From Kitasatospora sp. Root107 (GTDB lineage Bacteria > Actinomycetota > Actinomycetes > Streptomycetales > Streptomycetaceae): a DNA stretch of 36,906 nucleotides. The position numbers were made by a program, and so were the translations under genes. Location: the NCBI RefSeq assembly GCF_001424875.1, contig NZ_LMCT01000014.1, forward strand, positions 83,536-120,441, read 5' to 3'. Below, one piece after another: positions 10,995 through 19,734 of this stretch. Below the pieces are notes generated by a model. That model was not told the origin of the DNA. It did no database searches and was given only the letters and a program-made list of their open reading frames with translations. The number at the start of each line of letters is the position of its first letter. Within the stretch, counting starts at the first letter, position 1.

Positions 10995-13900
10995 TCAACA
11001 TGTTTCCTGGTAGGGCATACCGGACGCGTACGGCTTCGCCCAGTCGCTCTTCGAGAGGCCGGTGCCGACGATCCGGCAGGCCAGGCCGGTGACGTCGGTG
11101 ACGGTCGCGGGCAAATCGCCGAGGTGCCACAGCTGGACGGTGCCGCCCTCCTCGGGGAGCAGCGCCAGGGTCCTGCCGTCGGGGCTGAACCGGACGTCTC
11201 CCGCCGTCTCCCCCAGGGTCGCCACCAGCGCGGGCAGGGTGGGGTCGGAGACGTCCCAGAGTCGGACTGCGCCGTGTTCCTCGGCGGTGGCGAGCAGGCG
11301 GCCGTCGGGGTGGTAGACGACCTGGACGGGCCTCTTCACCGGCATGGTGCCGACCGAATCCGGGCCGAGGCCCGGGCCGACCGGCCACAGCCCGATCGTG
11401 CCGTCCGCCGAGTTCTCCGCCGCCAGCCGGCGTCCGTCGGGGCTGAATGCCGCCTGGTCCATCCCCGCCAGCGAGGAGCGCCTCGGGCGGCGGTCGCCGG
11501 GCGGGTGTTCGGCCGGGAGGACTCGGGCGGGTGCCGACGGATTCGACACGTCCCAGAGGGATCCCGACAGCGCCAGCAGCCGGCCGTCCGGGCTGAAGAC
11601 GGTGGGGTGGGCCGCGATGATGTGCCGTGCCGCGAACGAGGGAGGCGGATCGTCGGTCTGGTCGAGCAGCTGGTTGAGCGACTCCTGCAGGTAGGAACGG
11701 CTGGGCACCGGGGTGCTGGTGTCCCACAGGGCGACCCACGTGCTGCTGACCATGTTCGTCCTGCCCGAGGCGGCCAGCGTGGCCGTGCGGGGGCTGAAGG
11801 CCAGCGAGGTCACACCCGTGAGCGTGGGCAGCACGGCTCGCCGCCGCGGCCGGTCGGGGTCCGACACGTCCCAGAGGACGATCCCACCGCCCTCGGCGTA
11901 GGCATCCGCACTCGTGCCCACGGCCAGGGCGGTACCGTCCCGGTTGAAGGCCACGGCCTGCACCGCACCGTCGGACTCGCTTGGCAGTGACGGCAGTTCG
12001 CGTGGATGGGCCGGGTCGCCGACGTCCCACCGGTGGACGCCTTTGAAGCCACCCACCGCCAGCCCGCGGCCGTCGGGGCTGAAGGCGGCGGCGGTGAGGC
12101 CCACGTCGACGGCCGGGAGAGCGACCGTGAGGCCGGGCGCGGTGCGCGGGGTGACGCGCCAGCGCGAGACCGAGCCGGAACCGAGGCCGGAGTCCTCGGC
12201 CATGATGACGTGGCTGCCGTCGCCGCTGAACGCCAACGCGAGGGGCTTGGTCGGGCCGGAGAGCCGGGACGGGCCGACGGGGCGGGCCGGATCCGTGATG
12301 TCCCACAGCTGGGTCCACCCTCCGACGGAGGCCGTGAGGACGGTGCGGCCGTCGGGGCTGAAGGCGGCTTCCGTGACCCGGGTCGGATGCTCCAGCACGC
12401 TGGTCCTCCTGGGCGAGGCCGGGTCGGTGAAGTCCCACAGGGCGAGCCGGTGCCCGTCGGCTATGGCCAGGACGGGGGCGGTCTGGCTGACGGCGAACCC
12501 CTCCTCCCTGAAACCCACTCCGTGGAACACCTCACGTGGCCGGCCCAGGTCCCTGATGTCCCAGAGCTGCCAGCCCGACAAGTGCGTGATGGAGCCAAGA
12601 CCGGACGCGTTGCCCGTATTGCGCAGGCCGGCGGCGGTCACCAGCGTGCGCCCGTCGGCGCTGAACCGGACGGTGTCGGCCTCGGTCGCGACGGTCGGCT
12701 CGGAGAGCCTGCGCGGCAGGGCCGGGTCGCCGATGTCCCACAGGGTCAGCGTGCCGGGCGCTCCGCCGGCGACCACGGCGAGCGTCCTGCCGTCCGGGCT
12801 GAAGGCGGCTTCCGTCACGTCCGCGACGCCCGCTCGGAAGGGCAGGCGGCGGGGGTGCTCACGGTCCGTCAGGTCCCACAGTGACAGCTCGCGGACGGAG
12901 CTCTCGGCGGGGCCGTCGGTGACCACCGCGAGGCGCCGCCCGTCGGAGCTCAGCGAGACGCTCGACATGTCACCGGGGAAGCCGGTCAGCGTGGAGAGCC
13001 GACGCGGGCGCACCGGGTCCGCGGTGTCCCACAACTCGACGGAGTCGGCCCGGTCGTGGCCGGTGGCCAGCAGCGTCCCGCCCTGGAAGAAGGTGACGAC
13101 GTCGCCAACGGACCCGAGCGCCCCGTCCGGTGACGCCCCGTCGAAACGGGTCTGCTGAAGGGTGGTGACCAGCCCCTGCCGGCCCTCCGGCGTCGGGTCG
13201 ACCCGCTGGGCCGCGAGGCTGAGCCGAAGGGACGTCCGGGGGGCGCTGTCACGGAGATTCTCGGCCTGGGCCCTGAGCGACCGGCCGACCGCCAGCCGCC
13301 GCTCCTTCTCCGCCGCCACGAGCTGTTCGTCGGCGCGACGGCTCTGGAACTGCGCGGTGGCCGCGCCACCGACGGCGAGGAGCGTCAGCACGATCAGCAC
13401 CGCCACCGCACCGCGGACGAGCACGTCGGCCCGGCGCACCTGGCGGACCGATGCGTCGAGGAAGTCCGAGACCGTACGGCCGAGGCCGTGCTGCCCGGCT
13501 CTGGCCGACCAGGCGCGGGCGTTCTCCAGGCGGCTCCCCCGGTAGAGGTGGGCCCGGTCACGGTTCTTCCGGGCCCAGGCGGCCGCGTCCTCCTCGATCT
13601 GCTGGCGCAGCAGGTTGTCGGCCCGGTGGGTGTTCACCCAGTCCCGCAGCCGGTCCCAGGCCCGGAGGAGGGCCTCGTGGGTGATCGTGACCGTGTCCTG
13701 CCGCCGAGTGTCCTCCAGCCGGGTGTCCTCCAGCCAGGTGAGCAGCCGCCGTTCGGTGAAGCCGGACAGCACAGCCTTGGCCGCCTCCCGGTCCAGCCCC
13801 TGCGTCAACTCCTCGGTGGGTACGGTCCGGCGGGTGTCGTCGGCTCCCTCGCCGATCCGGACCAGGCGGCGGAACATCAGCCCGGCGGCTTGCCGGCCGG

Positions 13901-14954
13901 CCGGGTCCAGCCTGCCGTAGGCGGCTTCGGCGCTCCTGCCGACGGCCTCGTGAATGCCTCCGGTGACCTGGTAGCCCTGCACGGTCATCAGGGAGCCGCT
14001 GCGCTGCTGCCAGGTCAGCCGGAGCACGTGGGCCAGGTGCGGCAACCGCCCGGCCTCGTAGCCCGCCTCGGCGCCGAGGTCCTTCAGCAGCAGCTCGACC
14101 AGCCCCGCCTCCAGCTCCACGCCGACCGCGTGGGCCGGAAACAGGATGGCCTCGCGCAGCTCCGTGGTGTCCATCGGGCCGACCAGGATCTGGCGCTGCT
14201 CCAGGGCTTCGCGCAGCGGCCGGTACCGGGCACAGTGGCCGTAGAAGTCCGCCCGCAGGCCGTACACCACCAGCGCGGGCCCTCCCGCCCGCGCCAGCCG
14301 GTCGAGTGCGTCGACGAACCGGCGCCGTTCCTGCTCGTCGGCGACGAGGGTGAACAGTTCCTCGGCCTGGTCGACCACGACCACCAGTCGGCCGGCCTCC
14401 CGCTCGGCCAGCGCGGTGCGTAGTCGGGCGGCCAGCTGGTCCGGACTGTCGGCGAGTTCGCGCGCGATGTCCGCAGGATCGGTGTCGGTCAGCCCGGCGA
14501 GGTGCGTCGTCAGCGCGGCCATGGGGTGGGCGGTCGGGGTGAGGACCAGGCAGGGCCAGTGCCGCGAGCCGGGCAGCGCGCCCCGGGCCAGGTCCGGCAC
14601 GAGACCGGCCCGGAGCAGTGAGGACTTCCCCGCGCCGGAGGCGGCCACCACGGCCAGCGCGCCGCCCTCACGGAGGCAGTCGTCAAGACCGGCCGTCAGC
14701 CGGGCGCACAGCGCATCCCGGCCGAAGAACCACCGTGACTGTTCGAGGCCGAAGGCGCTCATGCCGGGGTAGGGGCACTCGTCGCCGGCCTGCTGCCCCG
14801 GCCGTACGCGGTCCACCCGGTGGGTGCCGTCCCAGTAGTGCAGGTGCAGGTCCCGGCCGGCGATGTACTGGCTCTCGGCCGCCAGGTAGACGGTGCCGGA
14901 CCCGGAGGCGTACGCCTCCATCCGCACCTCGCGCCCGGCCGCCTCGTCGGTCAC
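10995..14954 (-). CDS. nSTAND-type NTPase with transmembrane segment and two WD40 propellers
   Basis: A 1,319-residue protein from a GTG overlapping the previous stop (GTGA, 4 bp). Residues about 18-40 hold a Gly/aromatic motif (GTVYLAAESQYIAGRDLHLH). The STAND NTPase follows, with PYPGMSAF and WFFGRD at its start, Walker A ASGAGKSS (105-112, Lys110) and Walker B VVVVDQAEE (Asp195). A winged-helix/helical region, a hydrophobic segment at about 512-535 and a basic helix follow. Fourteen WD40 blades from about 600 to 1290 mostly carry LWD-x-x-DP and FSPDGR; fourteen equals two seven-bladed propellers. A short tail LACRIVGTGL follows. STAND proteins oligomerise on sensing a ligand through their repeats; the membrane segment suggests signalling at the membrane. 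Ligand and output are unknown. Confidence 0.88.
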   Translation of the reverse strand: MTDEAAGREVRMEAYASGSGTVYLAAESQYIAGRDLHLHYWDGTHRVDRVRPGQQAGDECPYPGMSAFGLEQSRWFFGRDALCARLTAGLDDCLREGGALAVVAASGAGKSSLLRAGLVPDLARGALPGSRHWPCLVLTPTAHPMAALTTHLAGLTDTDPADIARELADSPDQLAARLRTALAEREAGRLVVVVDQAEELFTLVADEQERRRFVDALDRLARAGGPALVVYGLRADFYGHCARYRPLREALEQRQILVGPMDTTELREAILFPAHAVGVELEAGLVELLLKDLGAEAGYEAGRLPHLAHVLRLTWQQRSGSLMTVQGYQVTGGIHEAVGRSAEAAYGRLDPAGRQAAGLMFRRLVRIGEGADDTRRTVPTEELTQGLDREAAKAVLSGFTERRLLTWLEDTRLEDTRRQDTVTITHEALLRAWDRLRDWVNTHRADNLLRQQIEEDAAAWARKNRDRAHLYRGSRLENARAWSARAGQHGLGRTVSDFLDASVRQVRRADVLVRGAVAVLIVLTLLAVGGAATAQFQSRRADEQLVAAEKERRLAVGRSLRAQAENLRDSAPRTSLRLSLAAQRVDPTPEGRQGLVTTLQQTRFDGASPDGALGSVGDVVTFFQGGTLLATGHDRADSVELWDTADPVRPRRLSTLTGFPGDMSSVSLSSDGRRLAVVTDGPAESSVRELSLWDLTDREHPRRLPFRAGVADVTEAAFSPDGRTLAVVAGGAPGTLTLWDIGDPALPRRLSEPTVATEADTVRFSADGRTLVTAAGLRNTGNASGLGSITHLSGWQLWDIRDLGRPREVFHGVGFREEGFAVSQTAPVLAIADGHRLALWDFTDPASPRRTSVLEHPTRVTEAAFSPDGRTVLTASVGGWTQLWDITDPARPVGPSRLSGPTKPLALAFSGDGSHVIMAEDSGLGSGSVSRWRVTPRTAPGLTVALPAVDVGLTAAAFSPDGRGLAVGGFKGVHRWDVGDPAHPRELPSLPSESDGAVQAVAFNRDGTALAVGTSADAYAEGGGIVLWDVSDPDRPRRRAVLPTLTGVTSLAFSPRTATLAASGRTNMVSSTWVALWDTSTPVPSRSYLQESLNQLLDQTDDPPPSFAARHIIAAHPTVFSPDGRLLALSGSLWDVSNPSAPARVLPAEHPPGDRRPRRSSLAGMDQAAFSPDGRRLAAENSADGTIGLWPVGPGLGPDSVGTMPVKRPVQVVYHPDGRLLATAEEHGAVRLWDVSDPTLPALVATLGETAGDVRFSPDGRTLALLPEEGGTVQLWHLGDLPATVTDVTGLACRIVGTGLSKSDWAKPYASGMPYQETC

Positions 14955-15370
14955 TGACCGGTGATGTGCATATCGCCGCCGGACATGTAGAGCCTGGCGT
15001 TGTCAGACGCAGTGCCGTGCATCTCCACCCGGCCGGCCGGGTCGGCCTCGGGCGTCAACGGGCGTAGCTCCTCGAGCAGTTCACGCAGATCGCGCTCGAG
15101 TGCCGGATCAGCCGCCAGCAGACGGCGCAGCCGGGAGCGCCACTCGGCCGTCAGGTCCACTTCGGCCCCTTCGTCGCCCGCCTGACGGGCGGTCAGGAGT
15201 TGGGCACGGGCCTCGCCCAGTTCGGCCTCGACCGTCTCGGCCTCCTCGGGGCGGGACCGCCGCCACAGCGCGGCCACCGCTCGCTTGGTCTGCTCCCAGC
15301 CGTCCGTCGCCATCAGCCCGACCACTGTGGTCGCGGTCGACGTCGCCAGCGCCACCAGCTCCGCATCCAT
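14951..15370 (-). CDS. Small helical protein with C-terminal Gly-rich motif, first gene of STAND operon
   Basis: A 139-residue protein. I choose ATG at 15370 over the TTG at 15376 because AAGGAGG lies seven bases before the ATG. The N-terminus (ELVALATSTATTVVGLMAT) is hydrophobic and may be a membrane-contacting helix. The middle is charged and helical. The last 20 residues (DNARLYMSGGDMHITGQ) resemble residues 18-40 of the downstream NTPase in pattern: aromatic-x-hydrophobic, G/A-G-R/G-D, hydrophobic-H-hydrophobic. Its stop overlaps the NTPase start by four bases, implying coupled translation. In bacterial NLR loci, small helical effectors carry a C-terminal signalling motif matched by the N-terminus of the adjacent NLR. 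This gene fits that layout, but the assignment is inference. Confidence 0.7.
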   Translation of the reverse strand: MDAELVALATSTATTVVGLMATDGWEQTKRAVAALWRRSRPEEAETVEAELGEARAQLLTARQAGDEGAEVDLTAEWRSRLRRLLAADPALERDLRELLEELRPLTPEADPAGRVEMHGTASDNARLYMSGGDMHITGQ

Positions 15371-15734
15371 CCCCAAGCCTCCTTGGCAGTCCGCCCCGAC
15401 TCTCCTGTTGGATCGACACCCACCCTACGATGCCTGCGGAGAGCCCGAGTTACGTTACCCCGAGGACCGATCGGGGCGATCGCCGGATCGGGCCGGACGC
15501 CCCCGGACACCGCAAAAATGAGTTGCCGGCCGACCGTTGCCTCGATCACGATCTCTCGCATGGACCTGTAAGACCTGCCACGTAGCAACAGCCGACCTGT
15601 CGCGCGGTCGACCTCGGAGCCTGACGTCCCGGCCCCGAGGCGATGACTCGCGCCCTCGTGAGCATCCGTCAGATCCCGGGAGCCGCAGCCTGACCTGCGA
15701 GAGCTCCTGCTGAGTCCTGAAAGCCGATACATCC
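15371..15734. promoter_or_regulatory. Divergent intergenic region between STAND operon and DUF1062 gene
   Basis: 364 bases without a convincing gene. The ribosome-binding site of the minus-strand operon (AAGGAGG) lies at its left end. Near 15460-15500 are several overlapping GATC-centred palindromes (CCGATCGG, GGCGATCGCC). I see no clear -35/-10 pair, so promoter positions are not assigned. Confidence 0.4.
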
Positions 15735-16442
15735 ATGAATACCAACCGCAAGGCCCGGTGGGCCGTGCGTCAGTCCGCCCTGCCCACCGTCGTGCGCCCC
15801 TGCCCGGACTGCTCCAGCACGCGCCACCGCGCCTCGGGCAAGATCCGCGTCAACGCGAACGGCAAGCTCCTCGACGTCTGGCTCCTGCTGAGCTGTGCAG
15901 CGTGCGACCGGACCTCGAAGGTCCCCGTCCACGAACGCGTCCACGTCTCGTCGCTGGATCCCGCTCGCCGGGTGGCGTACGAGACCAACAGCCCGGCAGT
16001 GGTACGGGAGTTGACGATGAGTGCAGCACTCGCCGCGAAGAACGGCTACCGCCTCGACTGGACCGGAACCTGGGAACTGGAGACCCGCACGCCCCTCTAC
16101 GCACTCGATGACCCGACACCGCTCAGGGTGCTGGTCAGCTTCGAGCTACCCGCGCCGGTCCGGGTCGAACGACTGCTCATGCTCGGGCTCGGGCTCAGCC
16201 GCACCGAGACACGACGCATGGTCGGGGACGGGCGGATCCAGGTGCCGCTGGCTCTGGACGCCAAGGCGCACCAGGACTTCGAGCTCACCATCCACGGACC
16301 CGGTTCCGTCGATGCCGCGAAACACTCGAAGCTCCTCGGCGCTCCGGCCGACGTACGCACCGACGTACACACCGAGCTGAGCCACATCGGGTGGCCCGAC
16401 AACCCGCAGCAGCTGTCGCGCTCGGCGACGGCGGGGGCGTAG
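15735..16442 (+). CDS. DUF1062-like zinc-ribbon protein
   Basis: A 235-residue protein. Two Cys pairs, C-P-D-C (23, 26) and C-A-A-C (54, 57), look like a zinc ribbon around RVNANGKLLDVWLLLSC, a signature I associate with DUF1062. The C-terminal half contains an RNA-binding-like stretch, LLMLGLGLSRTETRRMVGDG (about 150-169), recalling an S4-type loop in which a helical LGLSRTxxRRMV precedes a glycine turn. There is no signal peptide. The biochemical role is unknown. It stands alone, with a strong terminator after it. The ribosome-binding site is weak. The C-terminal 50 residues are poor in recognisable motifs. Confidence 0.7.
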   Translation: MNTNRKARWAVRQSALPTVVRPCPDCSSTRHRASGKIRVNANGKLLDVWLLLSCAACDRTSKVPVHERVHVSSLDPARRVAYETNSPAVVRELTMSAALAAKNGYRLDWTGTWELETRTPLYALDDPTPLRVLVSFELPAPVRVERLLMLGLGLSRTETRRMVGDGRIQVPLALDAKAHQDFELTIHGPGSVDAAKHSKLLGAPADVRTDVHTELSHIGWPDNPQQLSRSATAGA

Positions 16443-16454
16443 GGGAGAGACAGT

Positions 16455-16495
16455 GGGGCCTCTTGGCAGACACCTTCGAGCCGCCAAGAGGCCCC
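16455..16495. terminator. Hairpin terminator after DUF1062 gene
   Basis: A perfect 13-bp stem GGGGCCTCTTGGC (16455-16467) / GCCAAGAGGCCCC (16483-16495) with a 15-base loop, 12 bases past the stop codon. No T-run follows. Confidence 0.8.
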
Positions 16496-16529
16496 GCCCT
16501 GAGCACCGGCGCACCCCGGACAACTGAGC

Positions 16530-16567
16530 TTGCCTTCGAGTGCACTCCAACACCTAGGTTCAGCCGC
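16530..16567 (+). promoter_or_regulatory. MerR-type promoter with operator, probably leaderless, for the aldo/keto reductase
   Basis: TTGCCT (16530-16535) and TAGGTT (16555-16560) are separated by 19 bases, the long spacer typical of MerR-activated promoters. The spacer holds a near-perfect dyad, TTCGAGTGCACTCCAA (16535-16550), with one mismatch. The -10 ends seven bases before the ATG at 16568, so transcription should start at or next to the ATG. The regulator gene is not in this window. Confidence 0.72.
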
Positions 16568-17623
16568 ATGACTATGCGCTACCGCAGCCTCGGCCGTACC
16601 GGTATCGAGGTGAGCGTGCACTGCCTCGGCACCATGATGTTCGGGGCCGTCGGAAACCCGGACCACGACGACTGCGCACGTATCGTGCACGCCGCGCTCG
16701 ATCAGGGCATCAACTTCGTCGACACCGCGGACATGTACTCCGCCGGGGAGTCGGAGGAGATCGTCGGCAAGGCGCTCAAGGGCCGCCGCGACGACGTGGT
16801 CCTGGCCACCAAGGTGCACTTCCAGATGGGCGAGGGCCGCAACCGCAGCGGCAACTCGAGGCGCTGGATCACGCAGGCGGTGGAGGAGAGCCTGCGGCGG
16901 CTGGGGACCGACTGGATCGATCTCTACCAGGTTCACCGCCCCGACCACTCGACGGACATCGAGGAGACGCTCGCCGTTCTGGACGACCTGGTACGGGCGG
17001 GGAAGATCAGGACCTTCGGCTGCTCGACCTTTCCCGCAGAGGAGATCGTCGAGGCTCACCACGCTGCCGAGCGGCGCGGGCTGGCCCGGTTCCGGACCGA
17101 GCAGCCGCCGTACTCGATCCTGGCGCGCGGCATCGAAGCCGACGTGCTGCCGGTGGCCCGGAGGTACGGGATGGGCGTGCTCACCTGGAGCCCGCTCGCC
17201 TCGGGCTTCCTCAGCGGAAAGTACCGGCTGGGCCGGCCGGTCGACATGACCTCGGGACGGGCCGCACTGACGCCCGCGCGCTTCGACCCGACGATCCCCG
17301 GCAACGTGGCGAAGCTCGAGGCGGTCGAGCAACTGCTCGCGCTCGCCGAGTCGATCGGGTGCACGCTGCCGGAGCTGGCGGTCGCCTTCGCCGCAGCGCA
17401 CCCTGCCGTCACCTCGGTGATCATCGGGCCGCGCACCATGGAGCAGTTCCAGTCGCTCAACCAGGGCGCCGCCCTGACCCTCGACGACGGGACGCTCGAC
17501 CGGATCGACGAGATCGTGCGGCCCGGTACGAATCTCTACCACCCGGACGGCGTCTGGCAACCGCCTTCGCTGACCGACGTCACGCAGCGGCGGCGCCCGC
17601 GCGAGGACCGGTCGGCGGGCTAG
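16568..17623 (+). CDS. Aldo/keto reductase
   Basis: A 351-residue TIM-barrel NADPH-dependent oxidoreductase that reduces carbonyl compounds; the substrate is unknown. The catalytic tetrad is intact: Asp52 and Tyr57 in NFVDTADMYS, Lys82 in ATKVH and His123 in QVHRPD. Late cofactor-binding features include WSPLASGFLSGKY and SVIIGPRTMEQ. The ATG at 16568 is chosen because it begins MTMRYRSLGRTG, the standard family start, and because it sits just downstream of a -10 box. The frame is open further upstream, but that part crosses the preceding terminator. The MerR-type promoter suggests induction by a reactive or electrophilic compound. Confidence 0.92.
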   Translation: MTMRYRSLGRTGIEVSVHCLGTMMFGAVGNPDHDDCARIVHAALDQGINFVDTADMYSAGESEEIVGKALKGRRDDVVLATKVHFQMGEGRNRSGNSRRWITQAVEESLRRLGTDWIDLYQVHRPDHSTDIEETLAVLDDLVRAGKIRTFGCSTFPAEEIVEAHHAAERRGLARFRTEQPPYSILARGIEADVLPVARRYGMGVLTWSPLASGFLSGKYRLGRPVDMTSGRAALTPARFDPTIPGNVAKLEAVEQLLALAESIGCTLPELAVAFAAAHPAVTSVIIGPRTMEQFQSLNQGAALTLDDGTLDRIDEIVRPGTNLYHPDGVWQPPSLTDVTQRRRPREDRSAG

Positions 17624-17645
17624 GGACGCCCTCCGGATGACGAGC

Positions 17646-17682
17646 CTGTCGGCAGGGCCCTGGACCCCGGCCCTGCCGACAG
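17646..17682. terminator. Bidirectional terminator between converging genes
   Basis: A perfect 14-bp stem CTGTCGGCAGGGCC (17646-17659) / GGCCCTGCCGACAG (17669-17682) with a nine-base loop, between the reductase stop and the M4 protease stop. Confidence 0.85.
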
Positions 17683-17693
17683 CCCCTCGATGG

Positions 17694-19328
17694 TCAGTTG
17701 ACGTTGACGGCGCTCCAGGTGGCGGCGACCTGGGTGTACTCGGCGGAGCCGCTGCCGTAGAGGTCGGCGGCCGCGTTCAGGGTCGCGGTCCTGGCCTGCG
17801 CGTAGTTGGTGGTGGAGGTCATGTAGACGGTCAGCGCCCGGTACCAGACCTGCTGGGCCTTGGCCCGGCCGATGCCGGCCAGGGTCGAGCCGTTGCTGGT
17901 CGGGCTGTTGTAGCTGACGCCGTTGACGGTCTTGGCGCCGCTGCCCTCGGCGAGCAGGTAGAAGAAGTGGTTGGCGACGCCCGAGGAGTAGTGGACGTCG
18001 AGGCTGCCCACACCGGAGGACCAGGAGTCGGCGGAGCGGCCGTCCTTGGAGGGCTTGTCCATGTAGCGCAGCGGCGTGCCGTTGCCGTTGATGTCGATCA
18101 GCTCGCCGATGAGGTAGTCCGGGTTGTCCTTGGCCAGGCCGGCGCTGAACTCCACCATGGAGCCGAAGATGTCGCTGGTGGCCTCGTTGAGGCCGCCGGA
18201 CTCGCCGGAGTAGTTGAGCCCGGCCGTGTTGGCGGTCACGCCGTGGGTCATCTCGTGGCCCGCGACGTCGAGTTCGGTCAGCGGGTGGGTGTTGGAGGCA
18301 CCGTCGCCGTACGTCATGCAGAAGCAGGAGTCGGACCAGAACGCGTTGACGTAGTTACGGCCGTAGTGCACGCGGCTGTAGGCGCCGACACCGTCGTTAC
18401 GGATGCCGCTGCGGCCGAAGGTGTTCTTGTAGAAGTCCCAGGTGGCGGCGGCGCCGTACTGGGCGTCGACGGCGGCGGACGCGCCGTCGGAGACGGTGCC
18501 GCTCCCCCAGGCGTTGTCGGCATCGGTGTAGAGGGTGCCGCTGCCGCCCTGCTTGTTCTTGAGGGTGACCGTGTACTGGCCGCCGCGGGTGTTGTCCTTC
18601 AACTCGTAAGTGGAGCCGGTGTAGTTGGTGGTCAGCGGGACCGAACCGACGAAGACCCCGTTGCCGGTGCCGGCCGCGTTGGAGGTCTGCACCTGCTCGT
18701 GGGTGGAGAGCACGGCCCCCGTGGCGGCGTCGGTGACCACCAGCTGGCTGCTGGGCGTACCGTCGGCGCGGGTGCCCTCGACGGTGGTGCGGTACGCGAG
18801 GCGGGGGCTGCCGGAGGCGGCCCAGACGACCAGCTGGGCGGCGCCGGTCGAGTCGACGGAGGTGAGCGCGGGCCCGTCGGAGTCGTGTGCGGTGCCGAGG
18901 GTGCTGCGCACCGAGGCGCTCGCCTGCGCGGCGGCCTGGGCAGCGGAGAGCTTGGGGGCCAGGCCGGAGAGCGCGAGCGTGCCGGGTATCGCACGGTCGA
19001 CGGACTTCACGGCGCCCTTGCCGTCCTGATGGACGATCAGGTCGCCACCCAGGACCGGCAGCCCGCCGTAGGTGCGCTCGTAGCGCAGGTGCCGGCTGCC
19101 GTCGGCGTCCGCCACCACGTCCTTGACGACGAGCCTCTCCTGGCTGCCCAGGCCCAGGGCGCGGGCGGCGGCCGGAGCCGCGCCGTCGGCCTGGGCGAGC
19201 AGGGCGGCGCGCTGCTGGCCCACGACGGGGGCCGGGGCGGCCTGGGCCATACCGGTGCTGACCTGGATCGCGCCGGCCAGCAGGGCCGAGGCGGAGAGAG
19301 CAGCTCCGAATGCGAGCTTTCGCTTCAC
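17694..19328 (-). CDS. Secreted M4 (thermolysin-family) metallopeptidase
   Basis: A 544-residue preproenzyme. I choose GTG at 19328 because it follows GGAAGGAATT and begins a clear signal peptide (VKRKLAFGAALSASALLAGA... ending near AQA). The longer upstream frame is leader sequence. An FTP/PepSY propeptide spans about 40-210. The catalytic domain has the zinc motif HEMTH (His358, Glu359, His362), the third zinc ligand in NEATSD (about Glu382) and the active-site His in DVHYSSG (about 446). There is no extra C-terminal domain. The product should be an exported neutral protease acting on extracellular protein. A terminator separates it from the upstream glycan gene, so it is probably monocistronic. 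Confidence 0.95.
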   Translation of the reverse strand: MKRKLAFGAALSASALLAGAIQVSTGMAQAAPAPVVGQQRAALLAQADGAAPAAARALGLGSQERLVVKDVVADADGSRHLRYERTYGGLPVLGGDLIVHQDGKGAVKSVDRAIPGTLALSGLAPKLSAAQAAAQASASVRSTLGTAHDSDGPALTSVDSTGAAQLVVWAASGSPRLAYRTTVEGTRADGTPSSQLVVTDAATGAVLSTHEQVQTSNAAGTGNGVFVGSVPLTTNYTGSTYELKDNTRGGQYTVTLKNKQGGSGTLYTDADNAWGSGTVSDGASAAVDAQYGAAATWDFYKNTFGRSGIRNDGVGAYSRVHYGRNYVNAFWSDSCFCMTYGDGASNTHPLTELDVAGHEMTHGVTANTAGLNYSGESGGLNEATSDIFGSMVEFSAGLAKDNPDYLIGELIDINGNGTPLRYMDKPSKDGRSADSWSSGVGSLDVHYSSGVANHFFYLLAEGSGAKTVNGVSYNSPTSNGSTLAGIGRAKAQQVWYRALTVYMTSTTNYAQARTATLNAAADLYGSGSAEYTQVAATWSAVNVN

Positions 19329-19681
19329 GGGGGTAATTCCTTCCGGGTCCAACCGCGTGTGCGCGGCCGCGCCTTGTTCCGGGGCACCGGGGTGAGTGCC
19401 TGAGGGGCGGAACGGGCGCTGACGTGCTGCTCCGTGCGGTCGTGCGGCACCTGCCGGAAAAGGGGTGGCCGGCGGGTGCTCTACGGGGCTGGGCAGAAGC
19501 ATGACGACCCGTGGGACGGAATGAACAGACCGGCGTTCGGTATTGGCAGGACCTCGCCACAGCGGCCGATATCCGCAGTGATCAGCGGAAAGGTGGCGGG
19601 ATCCCGCCGTTACCGAGCGCTTGTCCGCGCATTCGCCCTCTGTTAGCCCGGCCTGTTTCCTCAAATGAATTTCGGCGCAGG
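19329..19681 (-). promoter_or_regulatory. Upstream region of the M4 protease gene
   Basis: 353 bases between the upstream terminator and the protease start. It holds the ribosome-binding site (GGAAGGAATT read on the minus strand) and a perfect 14-bp palindrome, GGCGGGATCCCGCC (19595-19608). The frame through it stays open but lacks secretory or family features until the GTG at 19328. No clear promoter boxes were identified. Confidence 0.4.
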
Positions 19682-19699
19682 AAAATGGCGGCACCGCCA
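19682..19699 (-). terminator. Intrinsic terminator after the deacetylase/glycosyltransferase gene
   Basis: Read on the minus strand, TGGCGG-TG-CCGCCA is followed directly by TTTT. It starts 35 bases past the stop at 19735. It is short, but it is the only hairpin here with a T-tract. Confidence 0.65.
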
Positions 19700-19734
19700 C
19701 CCTTTGGTGATGCCGTCGGCCAGTTGACGAAAAG

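Noticed and set aside
9395..14423. Long plus-strand frames opposite the STAND/WD40 operon
   Set aside because: They are antisense to clear WD40 and NTPase coding sequence, rich in Arg/Gly/Pro, with no ribosome-binding sites or recognisable motifs.
15455..15500. Cluster of GATC-centred palindromes, resembling a HIP1-like or origin element
   Set aside because: Only a few short palindromes are present, and in such GC-rich DNA these are expected by chance. No DnaA-box cluster accompanies them.
19329..19700. N-terminal extension of the M4 protease to base 19700
   Set aside because: It would put about 124 residues of unstructured sequence before the signal peptide and ignore the good ribosome-binding site in front of GTG 19328.
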